A DNA stretch of 64,000 nucleotides from Taibaiella sp965229095 (GCA_965229095.1 OZ245855.1:2976001-3040000), one strand, 5' to 3'; shown: positions 38,625 through 48,123, numbered from the stretch's first letter. Numbers and translations are program-made. The notes: a model not told the origin generated them from the letters alone.

Positions 38625-39908
38625 TCAGGCAGGCAAGGCCTCCTTAGGCTTTGGCTTATAGAAGAAGAACAACAGAAGGCCCGCTATAACCAGGCATCCG
38701 GCAATGATCTCGGCCTGTGTAGGGTGTATAAAGCCCCAATCGTATTTATAATTTACCCTTACCAATTCGATCAGGAAACGTTCTAGGCCGTTCAGGATAA
38801 GGTAGATGCCAAACAGTTGCAAAGGCCGTTTGAAACGCTTGCGTATCTTCCAAAGGAACAGGAACAGCAAAATACATACGGCTGCTTCGTACATAGAAGT
38901 GGGAAATACGCCGGCCGGTAATACAGCACCGTATTCCCCTTGATAACCGGGAATAGGTATGCCGTCTTTATTCACATTATGCTTGAAATTCTGGGCATAC
39001 AACCAATCGGGCAACCAATTGGGGGCAGGGGCATATTTATTGGGTATCGTCTGGTTCAGGTTGCGGTCGATAAACTGCTCCGGGTATTTTTTGACGATGG
39101 CTTCATAATCCTGCAAACTGCTTTTGGCAAGGGAGGCGTCGGCCTGGGTTACATAAGCGCTGTTGAAAATACCCCAATCGCCATCGCCCGAAAACTGGCA
39201 ACCCAGGCGGCCTACGCCATAAGCCAGCATCAGGGCCGGAGCTGCCGCATCGCAAAGGTGGGCAAAGGAAAATTTCTTTTTACGTGCATACCAATACAAC
39301 GCAATCGTGGCTACGATCAGGCCTCCGTAAAAGGTAAGCCCGGAGGGAGATAGCAGGTTGCCAACCGGGTCCTGCAGAAAATTATCCCAGGTTTCAAAGG
39401 CATTAAAGAGCTTAGCACCGCCAAAACCACCAATAGCAGCGATAAAAATAATATCGGCTACACGCTGGTGCGGGTAAACGGCTACCCGTTGCTGCTTGGG
39501 CTGCGGCAGTTGCTTTTTCTTTTTGGCGCTATAGCGGGAATACACAAATAAAGCGCCGAACAGGATACCGCCGATCCAGCTACCCTGCGCCGACAACAGG
39601 AAGGAAATAGGATTTTTACTGGCTGCACTGGCATTTAAGATCAGGCCCAGCAGCTTAAAGCCTACCAGGAAACCCAATACGGCCATCCAGACCAGCTCTG
39701 CTGTGGTAGCGGGTTTACCGCTTTCTTCAGTTACGATCTCGGGTTCGAAAAGTCCCTGCTCTTTCTTACGTTTCAGTTCTTTCGTTACTACCCAGGCGCC
39801 TCCGAGAAAGCTTAGTGCCACAAAAAAGCCAAAAGTCTTGACCAGGCTCAGACCGGGTATATCGATCCCAAAGAGGGATTGAAATAAATAATGGAAATCA
39901 GGATACAT
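38625..39908 (-). CDS. lgt: Prolipoprotein diacylglyceryl transferase
   Basis: A protein of 427 residues, longer than most Lgt (about 270-300), with seven or more membrane segments. The extra length is mainly an inserted basic loop (SAKKKKQLPQPKQQ) and a periplasmic insert. The conserved core is present: YGVGRLGCQFSGDGDWG (about 229-247), and GVFPTSMYEAAV and LNGLERFLIELVRVN near the end. It transfers diacylglyceryl from phospholipid to the Cys of prolipoproteins and so serves all lipobox proteins in this window. It is a single gene; a TAGATATTAGA-style repeat lies just upstream. Confidence 0.93.
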   Translation of the reverse strand: MYPDFHYLFQSLFGIDIPGLSLVKTFGFFVALSFLGGAWVVTKELKRKKEQGLFEPEIVTEESGKPATTAELVWMAVLGFLVGFKLLGLILNASAASKNPISFLLSAQGSWIGGILFGALFVYSRYSAKKKKQLPQPKQQRVAVYPHQRVADIIFIAAIGGFGGAKLFNAFETWDNFLQDPVGNLLSPSGLTFYGGLIVATIALYWYARKKKFSFAHLCDAAAPALMLAYGVGRLGCQFSGDGDWGIFNSAYVTQADASLAKSSLQDYEAIVKKYPEQFIDRNLNQTIPNKYAPAPNWLPDWLYAQNFKHNVNKDGIPIPGYQGEYGAVLPAGVFPTSMYEAAVCILLFLFLWKIRKRFKRPLQLFGIYLILNGLERFLIELVRVNYKYDWGFIHPTQAEIIAGCLVIAGLLLFFFYKPKPKEALPA

Positions 39909-39918
39909 GCAGGACGTT

Positions 39919-39955
39919 AAGTATTAGATATTAGATATTCGCTGTTCGATGTCAG
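39919..39955. repeat. Short TAGATATTAGA-type repeat
   Basis: Several partly overlapping copies of TTAGATATTAGATATT-like words upstream of lgt, of the same style as the tract at 20468-20630. Confidence 0.5.
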
Positions 39956-40004
39956 ATGCCGTCCCGGTCCCGGGTTCCTGCAACACATCATCCCGATGCT
40001 CGTA

Positions 40005-40496
40005 TCAGCTTTTCATATTGGTATATTGCAAAGGCATTTCCAGGTTGGCGCCATTGCACAGGCGGATCACATCCTGCAGGTCGTCTATTTTCTTCCCGGT
40101 AACACGAATAATATCGTCCATAATAGCTGCCTGCACTTTCGCGCCGCTGTCTTTGATCAGCTTCACGATCTTTTTGGCATTGTCTTTATCGATACCATTG
40201 CGGATAGCCACTTCCTTGCGCACATATTTTCCCGAAGCATGATGTGGCTTGCTGAAGTCGAAGCATTTGGCATCCAGGCCCTGCTTCAGCGATTTGGAGA
40301 TGATCACGTCTTCGACCTGCTGCAGCTTCATATCGCTTTCCACTTCTATTTTCAGGATCATGGCTTTTTTATCCAGTTCGATCTCCACATGGCTGCCCTT
40401 GAAATCGTAACGGTTGCTAATTTCTTTGTTCACCACATTGATGGCATTGTCCAATGTCTGTACATCAACTTTGCTGGCTATGTCAAATGAAGGCAT
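40005..40496 (-). CDS. yajQ: YajQ-family nucleotide-binding protein
   Basis: About 163 residues starting at the ATG at 40496 (MPSFDIASKVDVQTLDNA, the normal start of the family); the longer frame to 40580 runs through the terminator hairpin and is not used. The family sequence is clear: NAINVVNKEISNRYDFKGS, MQLKQVEDVI-like helix and VRLIKDSGAKVQAAIMDD-like regions, and NNGIDKDNAKKIVKLIKDS. Some relatives bind cyclic di-GMP and act as regulators; others bind RNA. Its promoter overlaps the metK terminator. Confidence 0.93.
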   Translation of the reverse strand: MPSFDIASKVDVQTLDNAINVVNKEISNRYDFKGSHVEIELDKKAMILKIEVESDMKLQQVEDVIISKSLKQGLDAKCFDFSKPHHASGKYVRKEVAIRNGIDKDNAKKIVKLIKDSGAKVQAAIMDDIIRVTGKKIDDLQDVIRLCNGANLEMPLQYTNMKS

Positions 40497-40517
40497 AAAA
40501 AATTTGTTTAGGAGGAG

Positions 40518-40550
40518 CAAAGGTACAAAAATAGAGCTGACACCTGCAAA
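40518..40550 (-). promoter_or_regulatory. yajQ promoter, overlapping the metK terminator
   Basis: On the minus strand TTTG (40547-40550) lies in the loop of the hairpin at 40534-40562, followed after 21 bases by TACCTTTG (40518-40525). A second box TATTTTTG (40526-40533) sits directly between. Confidence 0.65.
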
Positions 40551-40562
40551 AGGTGTCAGCTC
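40534..40562 (-). terminator. Terminator of metK
   Basis: A 12-base perfect stem (GAGCTGACACCT / AGGTGTCAGCTC) with a 5-base loop, then TATTTTTG on the minus strand, 35 bases after the metK stop. Confidence 0.88.
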
Positions 40563-40596
40563 GGTATAAAACGCCTGCAAGCAGGTAATGCTATTC

Positions 40597-41850
40597 TTAT
40601 TTCAGGCCAAACGCTTTTTTCACCTTGGCTACGTAATCCAGCTTTTCCCAGGTAAACAGTTCTACTTTTACTTTCTTCTCTTTACCATCGGGTGTCCTGA
40701 ATATTTTGGTTACCACTTCGTTCTTGCGGCCCATATGCCCGTAAGATGCCGTTTCGCTGTAGATAGGGCTACGCAGTTTAAGACGTTGCTCGATAAAGTA
40801 AGGACGCATATCGAAAATGCTTTCCACGAGCTTCGCGATCTCGCCATCTGTCAGGTCTACCTTGGCGGTACCGTAAGTATTGATGTAAATGCCCATAGGC
40901 TCTGCCACACCGATAGCATATGATACCTGTACCAGCACCTCGTCAGCTACACCGGCAGCTACCAGGTTTTTGGCAATATGACGGGTAGCATAAGCTGCCG
41001 AACGGTCTACCTTGGAAGGGTCTTTACCCGAGAAGGCGCCACCACCGTGCGCTCCTTTACCACCATAAGTGTCTACGATGATCTTACGGCCGGTAAGGCC
41101 TGTATCGCCATGCGGACCACCGATCACGAATTTACCGGTAGGGTTGATATGGTATTGGATCTTATTGTTGAACAGGTGGGCAAACTTGGCATACTTGGCT
41201 TTTACCCGTGGGATCAGGATAGACACGATGTCTTTCTTGATCTTGGCCAGCATCTTTTCTTCGGTATCAAAATCATCGTGCTGGGTAGATACTACGATAG
41301 CATCGATACGTACCGGCTGGTTGTTGTCGTCATACTCCAGGGTAACCTGTGATTTGGCATCGGGACGCAGGTATTTGATCTGTTTGTTTTCCCGGCGCAG
41401 CTCTGCCAGTTCGATCAGTATTTTATGCGCCAGGTCAAGAGCCAGGGGCATATAATCATCTGTTTCGTTGGTCGCATAACCGAACATCATGCCCTGGTCG
41501 CCGGCGCCCTGCTCTTCTTTTTTCTTTTTATCAACGCCCTGGTTAATATCAGCCGATTGCTCGTGTATAGCAGACAGTACACCGCAGGAATTGGCTTCAA
41601 ACATGTATTCACTCTTCGTGTATCCGATCTTCTTGATCACATCACGGGCGATAGTCTGAACATCCAGGTAAGCTTTCGATTTTACCTCTCCTGCAAGTAC
41701 TACCTGGCCGGTAGTCACCAATGTTTCACAAGCAACTTTCGATTCCGGATCAAAAGCTAAAAAATTGTCGATTAAAGCATCAGAAATCTGGTCTGCAACT
41801 TTATCAGGATGTCCTTCTGAAACGGACTCTGAAGTGAATAGATAAGACAT
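40597..41850 (-). CDS. metK: S-adenosylmethionine synthetase
   Basis: A protein of 417 residues. Visible motifs are GHPDKVADQISDALID near the start, GAGDQGMMFGYA (the ATP-binding loop), GGPHGDTGLTGRKIIVDTYGG, and GGGAFSGKDPSKVDRSAAY. It makes SAM from Met and ATP in the cytoplasm. The insert INQGVDKKKKEEQGAGDQG has extra Lys and Glu, as in other Bacteroidota. A full -7 box (TACCTTTG, 41884-41891) lies about 33 bases upstream. No SAM riboswitch seen. Confidence 0.98.
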   Translation of the reverse strand: MSYLFTSESVSEGHPDKVADQISDALIDNFLAFDPESKVACETLVTTGQVVLAGEVKSKAYLDVQTIARDVIKKIGYTKSEYMFEANSCGVLSAIHEQSADINQGVDKKKKEEQGAGDQGMMFGYATNETDDYMPLALDLAHKILIELAELRRENKQIKYLRPDAKSQVTLEYDDNNQPVRIDAIVVSTQHDDFDTEEKMLAKIKKDIVSILIPRVKAKYAKFAHLFNNKIQYHINPTGKFVIGGPHGDTGLTGRKIIVDTYGGKGAHGGGAFSGKDPSKVDRSAAYATRHIAKNLVAAGVADEVLVQVSYAIGVAEPMGIYINTYGTAKVDLTDGEIAKLVESIFDMRPYFIEQRLKLRSPIYSETASYGHMGRKNEVVTKIFRTPDGKEKKVKVELFTWEKLDYVAKVKKAFGLK

Positions 41851-41883
41851 ATTTGTTTAAACAGTTTATTAAAAAAAAGTTCT

Positions 41884-41891
41884 CAAAGGTA
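41884..41891 (-). promoter_or_regulatory. -7 box of metK
   Basis: TACCTTTG on the minus strand, a full TAnnTTTG match, about 33 bases before the metK start. No clear -33 TTTG at the usual distance. Confidence 0.55.
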
Positions 41892-41935
41892 GGGAATGAA
41901 ATTAATTCCGGGGAAAATTTAAGAAAACAGGGCTA

Positions 41936-42436
41936 TCAGTCTTCTTTATTCTTTATGGTATCGGCCGGTTGGCGCTCTACGCCTACCTCTACAGCCTTCT
42001 GTTCTTCCTCGATATACAGCTCCTCTCCCCCGATAAGATCCAGGGTGGAAATGTCGACCTTCCAGCGCTCGCGGCCTTCGATGTCCGTTTGCCGGAGTAG
42101 GCGCAGCTTATCAAAAGGGAGCACTTTGGGCTCGGTGGTATAGGAAACGATCACGGTACTATCGGATTCCCGCTTGTTACCGGTGATCTTCACTTTAAAG
42201 TTTTCCGCTTTTTCCTTTTTCACTTCTTCGGGAATATCCTTGGCAAAAGAAGCCCATATATCGAGCAATTCCCAGGTATTTTTGGTCGACAGGGATTTGG
42301 CCGACTCGTAATCCATCTTCACGAAGCTGTTCAGGAACTTCTCCGTAACGGCCTGCGGCGAGTTGGTGTTTTTACAGGAAGAATACAGGGTTGCTGCAAG
42401 CAACAGGAGGGTAATCGTATAAAGCCGCTTTTTCAT
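41936..42436 (-). CDS. DUF4878-like lipoprotein
   Basis: A protein of 166 residues starting MKKRLYTITLLLLAATLYSSC, a lipoprotein signal with SSC at the lipidation site. The body has the NTF2-like shape of the DUF4878 family: an N-terminal helix (SPQAVTEKFLNSFVKMDYESAKSL within the first 60), a strand pair with KVKITGNKRESDSTVIVSY and RWKVDIS near the end. Function unknown. It lies 25 bases after the YiiX-like gene on the same strand, so probably an operon. Confidence 0.78.
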   Translation of the reverse strand: MKKRLYTITLLLLAATLYSSCKNTNSPQAVTEKFLNSFVKMDYESAKSLSTKNTWELLDIWASFAKDIPEEVKKEKAENFKVKITGNKRESDSTVIVSYTTEPKVLPFDKLRLLRQTDIEGRERWKVDISTLDLIGGEELYIEEEQKAVEVGVERQPADTIKNKED

Positions 42437-42460
42437 CTTTATGCTTTGTATGGGGCAAAA

Positions 42461-43171
42461 CTACTGTATATACGCTATTCTACAAACCAGGGTCATGTCC
42501 TTACGCAGAAACAGGTTATCGACAGCAACGAAACTAAAGCCCGAAGCCTTGGTTACCGGTAAGTACTGCTTATCTCCCGTGGTTTCAATAACCGCTTTAT
42601 AAACAAACTCGGTACAGTACAGGGCACTATCCGTGGCCAGGTCGAAATGCGGATCAAAGCTACGTTTCTCTTTGAAATACCGGATCACGACATCATGCAA
42701 TTTATTGACCTGCGCCGGCCTGAGGCGGTACCGGTATATGGCATAACCCAGATTGGCCGCCGGCCCTACATAAGCCGCAAGGGAATCGCGCCGGAGCAAT
42801 GCCCTCGGGTTATCGGCGCTGCCGATACTGTTGTACACGAAGGGATAGCCGTTTTCGATAAATACGATACCGGCATGGGAATAGCTTTTATCCTTGGTGT
42901 TCACTTTTTTGAACAAAGCGCTGAGCGCATCGCTGCCCGAGCGCAGCACCAGGTCGCCGTCCTTCACCATGCGCATGCAGGAGTCGGCCCTGGCCTTGTT
43001 CCAGGGATTCGCGGCCCGGCCCGAGCCAGGTGTTTCTATTGCTGCTACCGGCTGCGGATCGATACGGTTCATGATCCACCTTCGGTTGTACACAACAGCA
43101 AACAGAACCAGCATGGCGATGAGCAATGCTCCCTGAAGTTTCCGGTTTTTATGTTCTTGCGAATGGTTCAT
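42461..43171 (-). CDS. YiiX-like permuted papain-fold hydrolase
   Basis: A protein of 236 residues with one N-terminal membrane segment (ALLIAMLVLFAVVYNRRW, an uncleaved anchor). The catalytic pattern is the permuted NlpC/P60 order: His in KSYSHAGIVF (about residue 99), then Cys in ALYCTEFVYKA (about residue 188). DGDLVLRSGSDALSALFKK before the His also fits the YiiX/YebB family. It may cut amide bonds in peptidoglycan or other substrates at the periplasmic side. It lies between yqgE and the DUF4878-like gene, in the same direction. Confidence 0.78.
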   Translation of the reverse strand: MNHSQEHKNRKLQGALLIAMLVLFAVVYNRRWIMNRIDPQPVAAIETPGSGRAANPWNKARADSCMRMVKDGDLVLRSGSDALSALFKKVNTKDKSYSHAGIVFIENGYPFVYNSIGSADNPRALLRRDSLAAYVGPAANLGYAIYRYRLRPAQVNKLHDVVIRYFKEKRSFDPHFDLATDSALYCTEFVYKAVIETTGDKQYLPVTKASGFSFVAVDNLFLRKDMTLVCRIAYIQ

Positions 43172-43241
43172 GCTTAGCCCTGCAAATATAGGATGCTTCC
43201 TTCAGCAAGGTTACATTTAATAAGCGTCCCGGGCAGATCTC

Positions 43242-43820
43242 TTAGTTCAATTGCGGATGCAAAGGCATATTGGCCAGGTGGGCAAAAGCGCTTCCCAGGG
43301 AGCGGATGGAGTCCTGCCAGATCCTGGAGCTGTCCGTATCGAAGATAAGTCCGTTATAGCTATTGGCTACCAGCCAGGCACCTTCTTTCAACTCTTCTTC
43401 CAACTGTCCCTTTTCCCAGCCCGAATACCCGATAAAAAGGCGCATCCGCTCTTCTACAAGGGTATTACTGACCAGGGTACGGCTAAGATCGGAGTAAGAA
43501 CCGCCCCAGAACAGCCCCGGTAATATTTCCACGCCACCCATTAATTCGGGCAGCATATGGATCATATGCAGGGTATCGTTTTGCACGGGGCCACCTTCGA
43601 ATATGCGTAAAGAAGTATTGTCCAGCTCGGGCAACAGGTCGCTGATATTATTGACAGATGGACGGTTGATCACGAAACCCACAGTACCGTCCTCACCATG
43701 TTCACACAACAGCACTACGGTCCTGGAAAACCCAGGGTCTGTAAGAAAAGGCTCGGCGATGAGCAGTTTACCTGCCGCCGGCTTTATATCGGTCTGTTTG
43801 CGTAAATCAAGTATATCCAT
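43242..43820 (-). CDS. YqgE/AlgH family protein
   Basis: A protein of 192 residues: KLLIAEPFLTDPGFSRTVVLLCEHGEDGTVGFVINRP (split over the first 60) is the unmistakable family start, and FIGYSGWEKGQLEEELKEGAWLV the second conserved block. The family is conserved in many bacteria, with no agreed biochemical role. The gene is divergent from the histidine kinase at 43994. Confidence 0.94.
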   Translation of the reverse strand: MDILDLRKQTDIKPAAGKLLIAEPFLTDPGFSRTVVLLCEHGEDGTVGFVINRPSVNNISDLLPELDNTSLRIFEGGPVQNDTLHMIHMLPELMGGVEILPGLFWGGSYSDLSRTLVSNTLVEERMRLFIGYSGWEKGQLEEELKEGAWLVANSYNGLIFDTDSSRIWQDSIRSLGSAFAHLANMPLHPQLN

Positions 43821-43978
43821 CAGGAGTTTGTTTTGCCTTATAAAATTAAAATACCTGGTCTTAAATCCAAGTTCTTTGCCGGATTATTTCGGGGCAGGGT
43901 TAATTCTTAACAAACTTTTGGTATTGTTAAAACTAAGAACCAAAACGTTAAGTATAAAAAATAACCCCCTGCATCCTT

Positions 43979-43986
43979 TATCTTTG
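43979..43986 (+). promoter_or_regulatory. -7 box of the histidine kinase gene
   Basis: TATCTTTG, a full TAnnTTTG match, ending 7 bases before the ATG at 43994. Transcription would start at or next to the start codon. Confidence 0.55.
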
Positions 43987-43993
43987 AGCCGCT

Positions 43994-45268
43994 ATGAAAA
44001 GAGTTTTCCCTTCTATAGTTATCCTGATCACCTTATCCCTGATCGGGCTGATGCTATTGCAAATGTCCTGGATACAAAATGTGCTCCAGGTACAAAAGCA
44101 GAACTACTACCTCGACCTGGAAAATGCTTATGTAGGTATTGCCAAAGGCATTAAAGATAAGCTGGCCTCTGCCGTAGGTGTGAATCCCAAAAGTGCTTAC
44201 TGGGAAAACGTAGAAGCCTACGATTATTTCTGGGACCAACTGACCAAGATCCCATCGGAAGATATTGATATGATCATCAAACAGGAGCTGGAAAAGAACC
44301 GTATCGACCTTTCCTACGAATACGCCATCATCAGCAGGGACTGGAATTACAGTTCCATCAAATCGCCGGGGTATATCCTCGATGTGATGTACAACAACTC
44401 CTTTAACCGCTCCCTTACGCCCGACAACCGTTATTTCCTTTCCCTGTACATCAACAAGCCCAAGAACTATATCCTGCGCCGTACTTCCTGGATGATCGGC
44501 GCTTCCGTACTCTTCACCATCATCATTATTTCGGCTTTTGCCGTAACGGTGCGTACTGTATTCCGGCAAAAACAACTCTCCGAGATCAAATCGGATTTCA
44601 TCAATAACATGACGCATGAATTCAAGACACCCCTGGCTACTATATCCCTTGCGGTAGATGCCCTGGGCAATCCCAAGGTACAAGGCCGGGGCGACCAGAT
44701 AGATTACTACACGGGTATTATAAGGGAAGAAAACAAAAGGATGAACAAGCAGGTAGAAAAAATACTGCAAGCCGCACAGCTCGACGCCAATGATCTCGAA
44801 CTGAACCTCCAGACCGTTGATGTGCATGATGTGATCTCCAATGCTGCCGCCAATATTATGCTGCTGATCGTAGAAAAGAACGGCACCCTGGAACAAAAGC
44901 TGGCCGCAAAAAAATACTTTATCCGTGCCGATGAAGTCCATTTTTCCAATATTATTGCCAACCTTCTCGACAACGCGATCAAATACTCCAAAGACCCCAC
45001 CAAGATCCTCATCGAAACGGCCAATCCTTCGTCCAAGGTGATTGCCATCAAGATTAAAGACAACGGTATCGGTATGTCGAAGGAAACGATCAGCCATATT
45101 TTTGAAAAATTCTACCGGGCCCATACCGGCAACCTGCATAATGTAAAAGGCTTTGGCCTGGGCTTAACTTATGTAAAATCAGTAGTCGACGCCCACCAGG
45201 GCAAGATTAAAGTAGAGAGCAACCCGGGCAAGGGAAGCACCTTTACGCTCGAATTTCCCATGATATAA
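43994..45268 (+). CDS. Two-TM sensor histidine kinase
   Basis: A protein of 424 residues: TM1 about 7-27 (VILITLSLIGLMLLQMSWI), a sensor domain of about 125 residues facing the periplasm, TM2 about 155-177 (MIGASVLFTIIIISAFAV), then HisKA with the phospho-His in NNMTHEFKTPLATI (about 210) and HATPase with the N box NIIANLLDNAIKYS, G1 DNGIGMS and G2 GFGLGLTYV. No response regulator lies next to it, so the partner is elsewhere. A -7 box ends 7 bases before the ATG, a near-leaderless start. It is divergent from yqgE. Confidence 0.95.
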   Translation: MKRVFPSIVILITLSLIGLMLLQMSWIQNVLQVQKQNYYLDLENAYVGIAKGIKDKLASAVGVNPKSAYWENVEAYDYFWDQLTKIPSEDIDMIIKQELEKNRIDLSYEYAIISRDWNYSSIKSPGYILDVMYNNSFNRSLTPDNRYFLSLYINKPKNYILRRTSWMIGASVLFTIIIISAFAVTVRTVFRQKQLSEIKSDFINNMTHEFKTPLATISLAVDALGNPKVQGRGDQIDYYTGIIREENKRMNKQVEKILQAAQLDANDLELNLQTVDVHDVISNAAANIMLLIVEKNGTLEQKLAAKKYFIRADEVHFSNIIANLLDNAIKYSKDPTKILIETANPSSKVIAIKIKDNGIGMSKETISHIFEKFYRAHTGNLHNVKGFGLGLTYVKSVVDAHQGKIKVESNPGKGSTFTLEFPMI

Positions 45269-45625
45269 GTCAATAAAATAAATATCACTTTTTTACGTTT
45301 ATTAGTTGAACGTTCATTCAGTATAGGTATTCATGCAATAGATATTTACTATTTAATTTATTGATTAAAAATATATTAGAGATACTACATTCTTAGATTA
45401 AAAAAATGATTATATCTATGAGATAGGGTTAAATACACAAATATTTACCATATTAACAGGATATTAACTGCTTTATATATGTTGGCCTCCTAAGATATAT
45501 TAGAAATTCGCTATCTTTGCGCATACTATTTACCCTCCCCTCCATTTTATTAACTAAAAAGAATCTGCTTATCGGAAGAATTCTTACACAATTTATTTAA
45601 TCACTTATCTTAAATAGTATATACA
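45269..45625. other. AT-rich region with the ArsR-like promoter
   Basis: No gene. A full -7 box TATCTTTG lies at 45512-45519, about 107 bases upstream of the ATG at 45626, so the transcript would have a leader near 100 bases. The rest is AT-rich without hairpins that I can name. Confidence 0.55.
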
Positions 45626-45985
45626 ATGGAACAAACAGTGTCAGCAAACACTTTGGTAATTCGAAAAGAAGAGGCTTCAAATGAACCGATTAAGTTGGAT
45701 TATGTAGCGGTAAAAAGTGCCGCAATGACCTTGAGAGCGATCAACCACAAATTACGTCAACAAATTATAAAGCTGCTGGAAGAGAATAAGAGAATGAATG
45801 TTACCGACATTTATGTAAAACTGCGCCTGGAGCAATCTGTAGCATCTCAGCACCTGGCCATCCTGCGTCGTGCCGATATCGTGATTACAGAACGTGATGG
45901 TAAATTCATCCACTATGCATTGAATCATGCCCGTATTGCCTCTGTAGGTCATTTCGTAAAAGAGCTGATCAACTCAGAGAAATAA
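45626..45985 (+). CDS. ArsR-like winged-helix regulator
   Basis: A protein of 119 residues with a winged-helix fold of the ArsR type: MTLRAINHKLRQQIIKLLEENKRMNVTDI is helices 1-2 (split here by eye), VKLRLEQSVASQHLAILRRADIVIT the recognition helix and next helix, and EREGK-like RDGKFIHYALN the wing. There is no clear metal-binding Cys set. Regulated genes are unknown and none is adjacent. A terminator follows. Confidence 0.9.
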   Translation: MEQTVSANTLVIRKEEASNEPIKLDYVAVKSAAMTLRAINHKLRQQIIKLLEENKRMNVTDIYVKLRLEQSVASQHLAILRRADIVITERDGKFIHYALNHARIASVGHFVKELINSEK

Positions 45986-46008
45986 GCTGAACTATAGTCT
46001 ATAAGATA

Positions 46009-46039
46009 AGCCCCGCAAAGATTTGCGGGGCTTTTTTTC
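46009..46039 (+). terminator. Terminator of the ArsR-like gene
   Basis: An 11-base perfect stem (AGCCCCGCAAA / TTTGCGGGGCT) with a 2-base loop and a T run, about 24 bases past the stop codon. Confidence 0.92.
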
Positions 46040-46461
46040 CATAGAAGCTGAACGATAAATCGTTGAAAGTGATGTAAAACCTGAAATCAAGGGATGCAGA
46101 CTTGGGATAGGGCGCTTTCAGGTATTAAAGGGGTTCACAGGGTACAGATTATTCGTTTTCCAGATAGGGTTTCCGTTAAATGAATAAAGCTGGCGTAATC
46201 GTTCAGTTCATAATGGGAATAGGGTCGTTAGAGGTTTGTTTATTGGTTTTGTGTTATTGCAGTGTAAAGATGCGATATTGCGACAGCCCCCGCAATTAAA
46301 ATATCACCCCGAATTCAGTAATCAAAACCCACACCCAGAAGCCTTCCAAGCATATAAATAAATAATAATCAACACAGTACAGCACATATAAATTAAGGCA
46401 AATTCATAATTCAGTATGATGTAACTTTATCACAGTTTAACCCTTTCCCCATTCTTCGCCT
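46040..46461. other. Intergenic region, nothing recognised
   Basis: Some 420 bases without a supported gene, hairpin terminator or promoter box. The second half is AT-rich. Confidence 0.5.
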
Positions 46462-48015
46462 ATGCTGTCAGCAGATAACAGAAAGAATGAGCTGCATACC
46501 CTGGTCCATAGCTTGCAAAGCCATGAAAAGGCTTATTACAAAAAAATGGCAAAGCGCTATGCCGACCGGAACAAGTCCCTCCACCTGCGTCTTTTTGAAT
46601 TGCTGGAAAACAGTGCGGTCAACGACGAGAAACTGTTTATGAAAAAAATGGGCCTTAAAACGGCCTCACATTTTTCTGGATTAAAAAACCATTTGTGGAA
46701 CGATATCCTTTCCTCGATCGTGTACCAGCGCAGGAACGATCCCCTGGTCCAACTGGAGTTCATCATACTCGAAACGGAAACCCTGCTGGCCAAAAACCTT
46801 ATCACATCCGCCGAAAAGCTCCTGGATACGGCCTGGGCTATCGCCGTTAAATATGAGCTGTACGGCATACAGATAAAGCTGCTCCACTTGTATTACAAAA
46901 TATTGCCGTACTCCGATTACAAACACTTTAAGAAGGAAAGTGCAAGGCTCCTGCAACTGCAACGCAACGTATTTAACCGCCTCCACTGCGAACAGCAATT
47001 ACAGATCCTGCGCCGCGAGCTTATCGCTTTCAAGCAGTTTACGTACCTGCGCTCCCCCGAGGACCAACTGGCCCGCATCCGGGAAATAGAAGAAGAGCTG
47101 GACCGGATAGATACCGGCCAGGAAAACCCTTTGCTGCAATTGCTCTATCATTTCAACAAATGCGCCGCCACACACCTCACCTTCCGCTTTGAGCAGTGTG
47201 CGCAACATGCAGCAAAGATTATTGCCCTGTGGCAGGTATATCCACACCACATCAGCCGCAACCCCGCCCTATTCCTGGGCTGTTCCGATTATTGTTTCTA
47301 TAATGCTTTTGCCCTTAAAGACCCGCTTGCCGCCTCAGAATACCTTGCGGTGTACAACGCACTGGCGCTCGCTTATCTCGACAAAGAAGAACAGGTAAGA
47401 TGGGAGATCATGGCGTTTCATACCCGGCTCAAAATCTACCATAAGCAAGCCCAATACGACGAGGTGGCAACATTGATTGCCGAAAAAGCAGGCGCCATAC
47501 AGGAAAAAGCCAGCCGCGTACTGCCTCCCGTAATGGCTTTGTCTATTACCTGCTCCATATGCATTTCCTACTTTGTGCTGGAACAGTACGACAAAGCCGA
47601 AGACCTCCTCCTCGACGTGAACGAGATCAACCGCGATATACAACGGGAAGACATCCTCTATTTCACCTCCATATTCTATTTGCTCATTTTACTGGAACGA
47701 AAAAGCTTCCTGCAGCTCAACAACGCTATTTCCACCAATTATTTCAGGCTCTATAACAAGAAGAAATTGCAGCCTTTCGAAAAAGACCTGATGTTGTTCC
47801 TGAAGCACCTGTCCAACGAAATCACGGAAAAAGAGCAATTAAAGATCATCAGCAATTTCATCAGCAAGCTCGACGATTACCGCAACGACCCTGTAAAAGA
47901 CCTGTATTTTCTCTATTTCAATTATTACGGCTGGCTCGAAAGCAAGATCCAGAAGATAAAATATACCGAATACATGTACCGGCAGGTCCATACCAAAGCC
48001 GGGGAGCCCGCCTGA
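46462..48015 (+). CDS. Large helical-repeat protein of unknown function
   Basis: A protein of 517 residues, almost all helical, with no signal peptide or membrane segment. The pattern of helix pairs with Ala/Leu and aromatic residues at steady intervals (LLQLLYHFNKCAATHLTFRF, LAASEYLAVYNALALAYLD, YFVLEQYDKAEDLLLD) resembles TPR-like solenoids. The start, with ADNRKNELHTLVHSLQSHEKAYYKKMA, reads like a short coiled coil. It is a cytoplasmic scaffold-type protein. I do not know its role; mutS follows but in its own transcript unit. Confidence 0.75.
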   Translation: MLSADNRKNELHTLVHSLQSHEKAYYKKMAKRYADRNKSLHLRLFELLENSAVNDEKLFMKKMGLKTASHFSGLKNHLWNDILSSIVYQRRNDPLVQLEFIILETETLLAKNLITSAEKLLDTAWAIAVKYELYGIQIKLLHLYYKILPYSDYKHFKKESARLLQLQRNVFNRLHCEQQLQILRRELIAFKQFTYLRSPEDQLARIREIEEELDRIDTGQENPLLQLLYHFNKCAATHLTFRFEQCAQHAAKIIALWQVYPHHISRNPALFLGCSDYCFYNAFALKDPLAASEYLAVYNALALAYLDKEEQVRWEIMAFHTRLKIYHKQAQYDEVATLIAEKAGAIQEKASRVLPPVMALSITCSICISYFVLEQYDKAEDLLLDVNEINRDIQREDILYFTSIFYLLILLERKSFLQLNNAISTNYFRLYNKKKLQPFEKDLMLFLKHLSNEITEKEQLKIISNFISKLDDYRNDPVKDLYFLYFNYYGWLESKIQKIKYTEYMYRQVHTKAGEPA

Positions 48016-48107
48016 TAGCCAGACACCTGCCATCCGGCAGCATCGCTTTGAGGATTTCGTGTCAATAAATTCTTTTCCTGCAGCAAGGAACATTGTAAAA
48101 TCAAAGT

Positions 48108-48115
48108 TATTTTTG
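48108..48115 (+). promoter_or_regulatory. -7 box of mutS
   Basis: TATTTTTG, a full match, 8 bases before the mutS ATG at 48124. No clear -33 element. Confidence 0.5.
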
Positions 48116-48123
48116 CGGGGAAC

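Noticed and set aside
44054..45139. 361-codon minus-strand frame over the histidine kinase gene
   Set aside because: Antisense shadow; the plus strand has complete kinase motifs.
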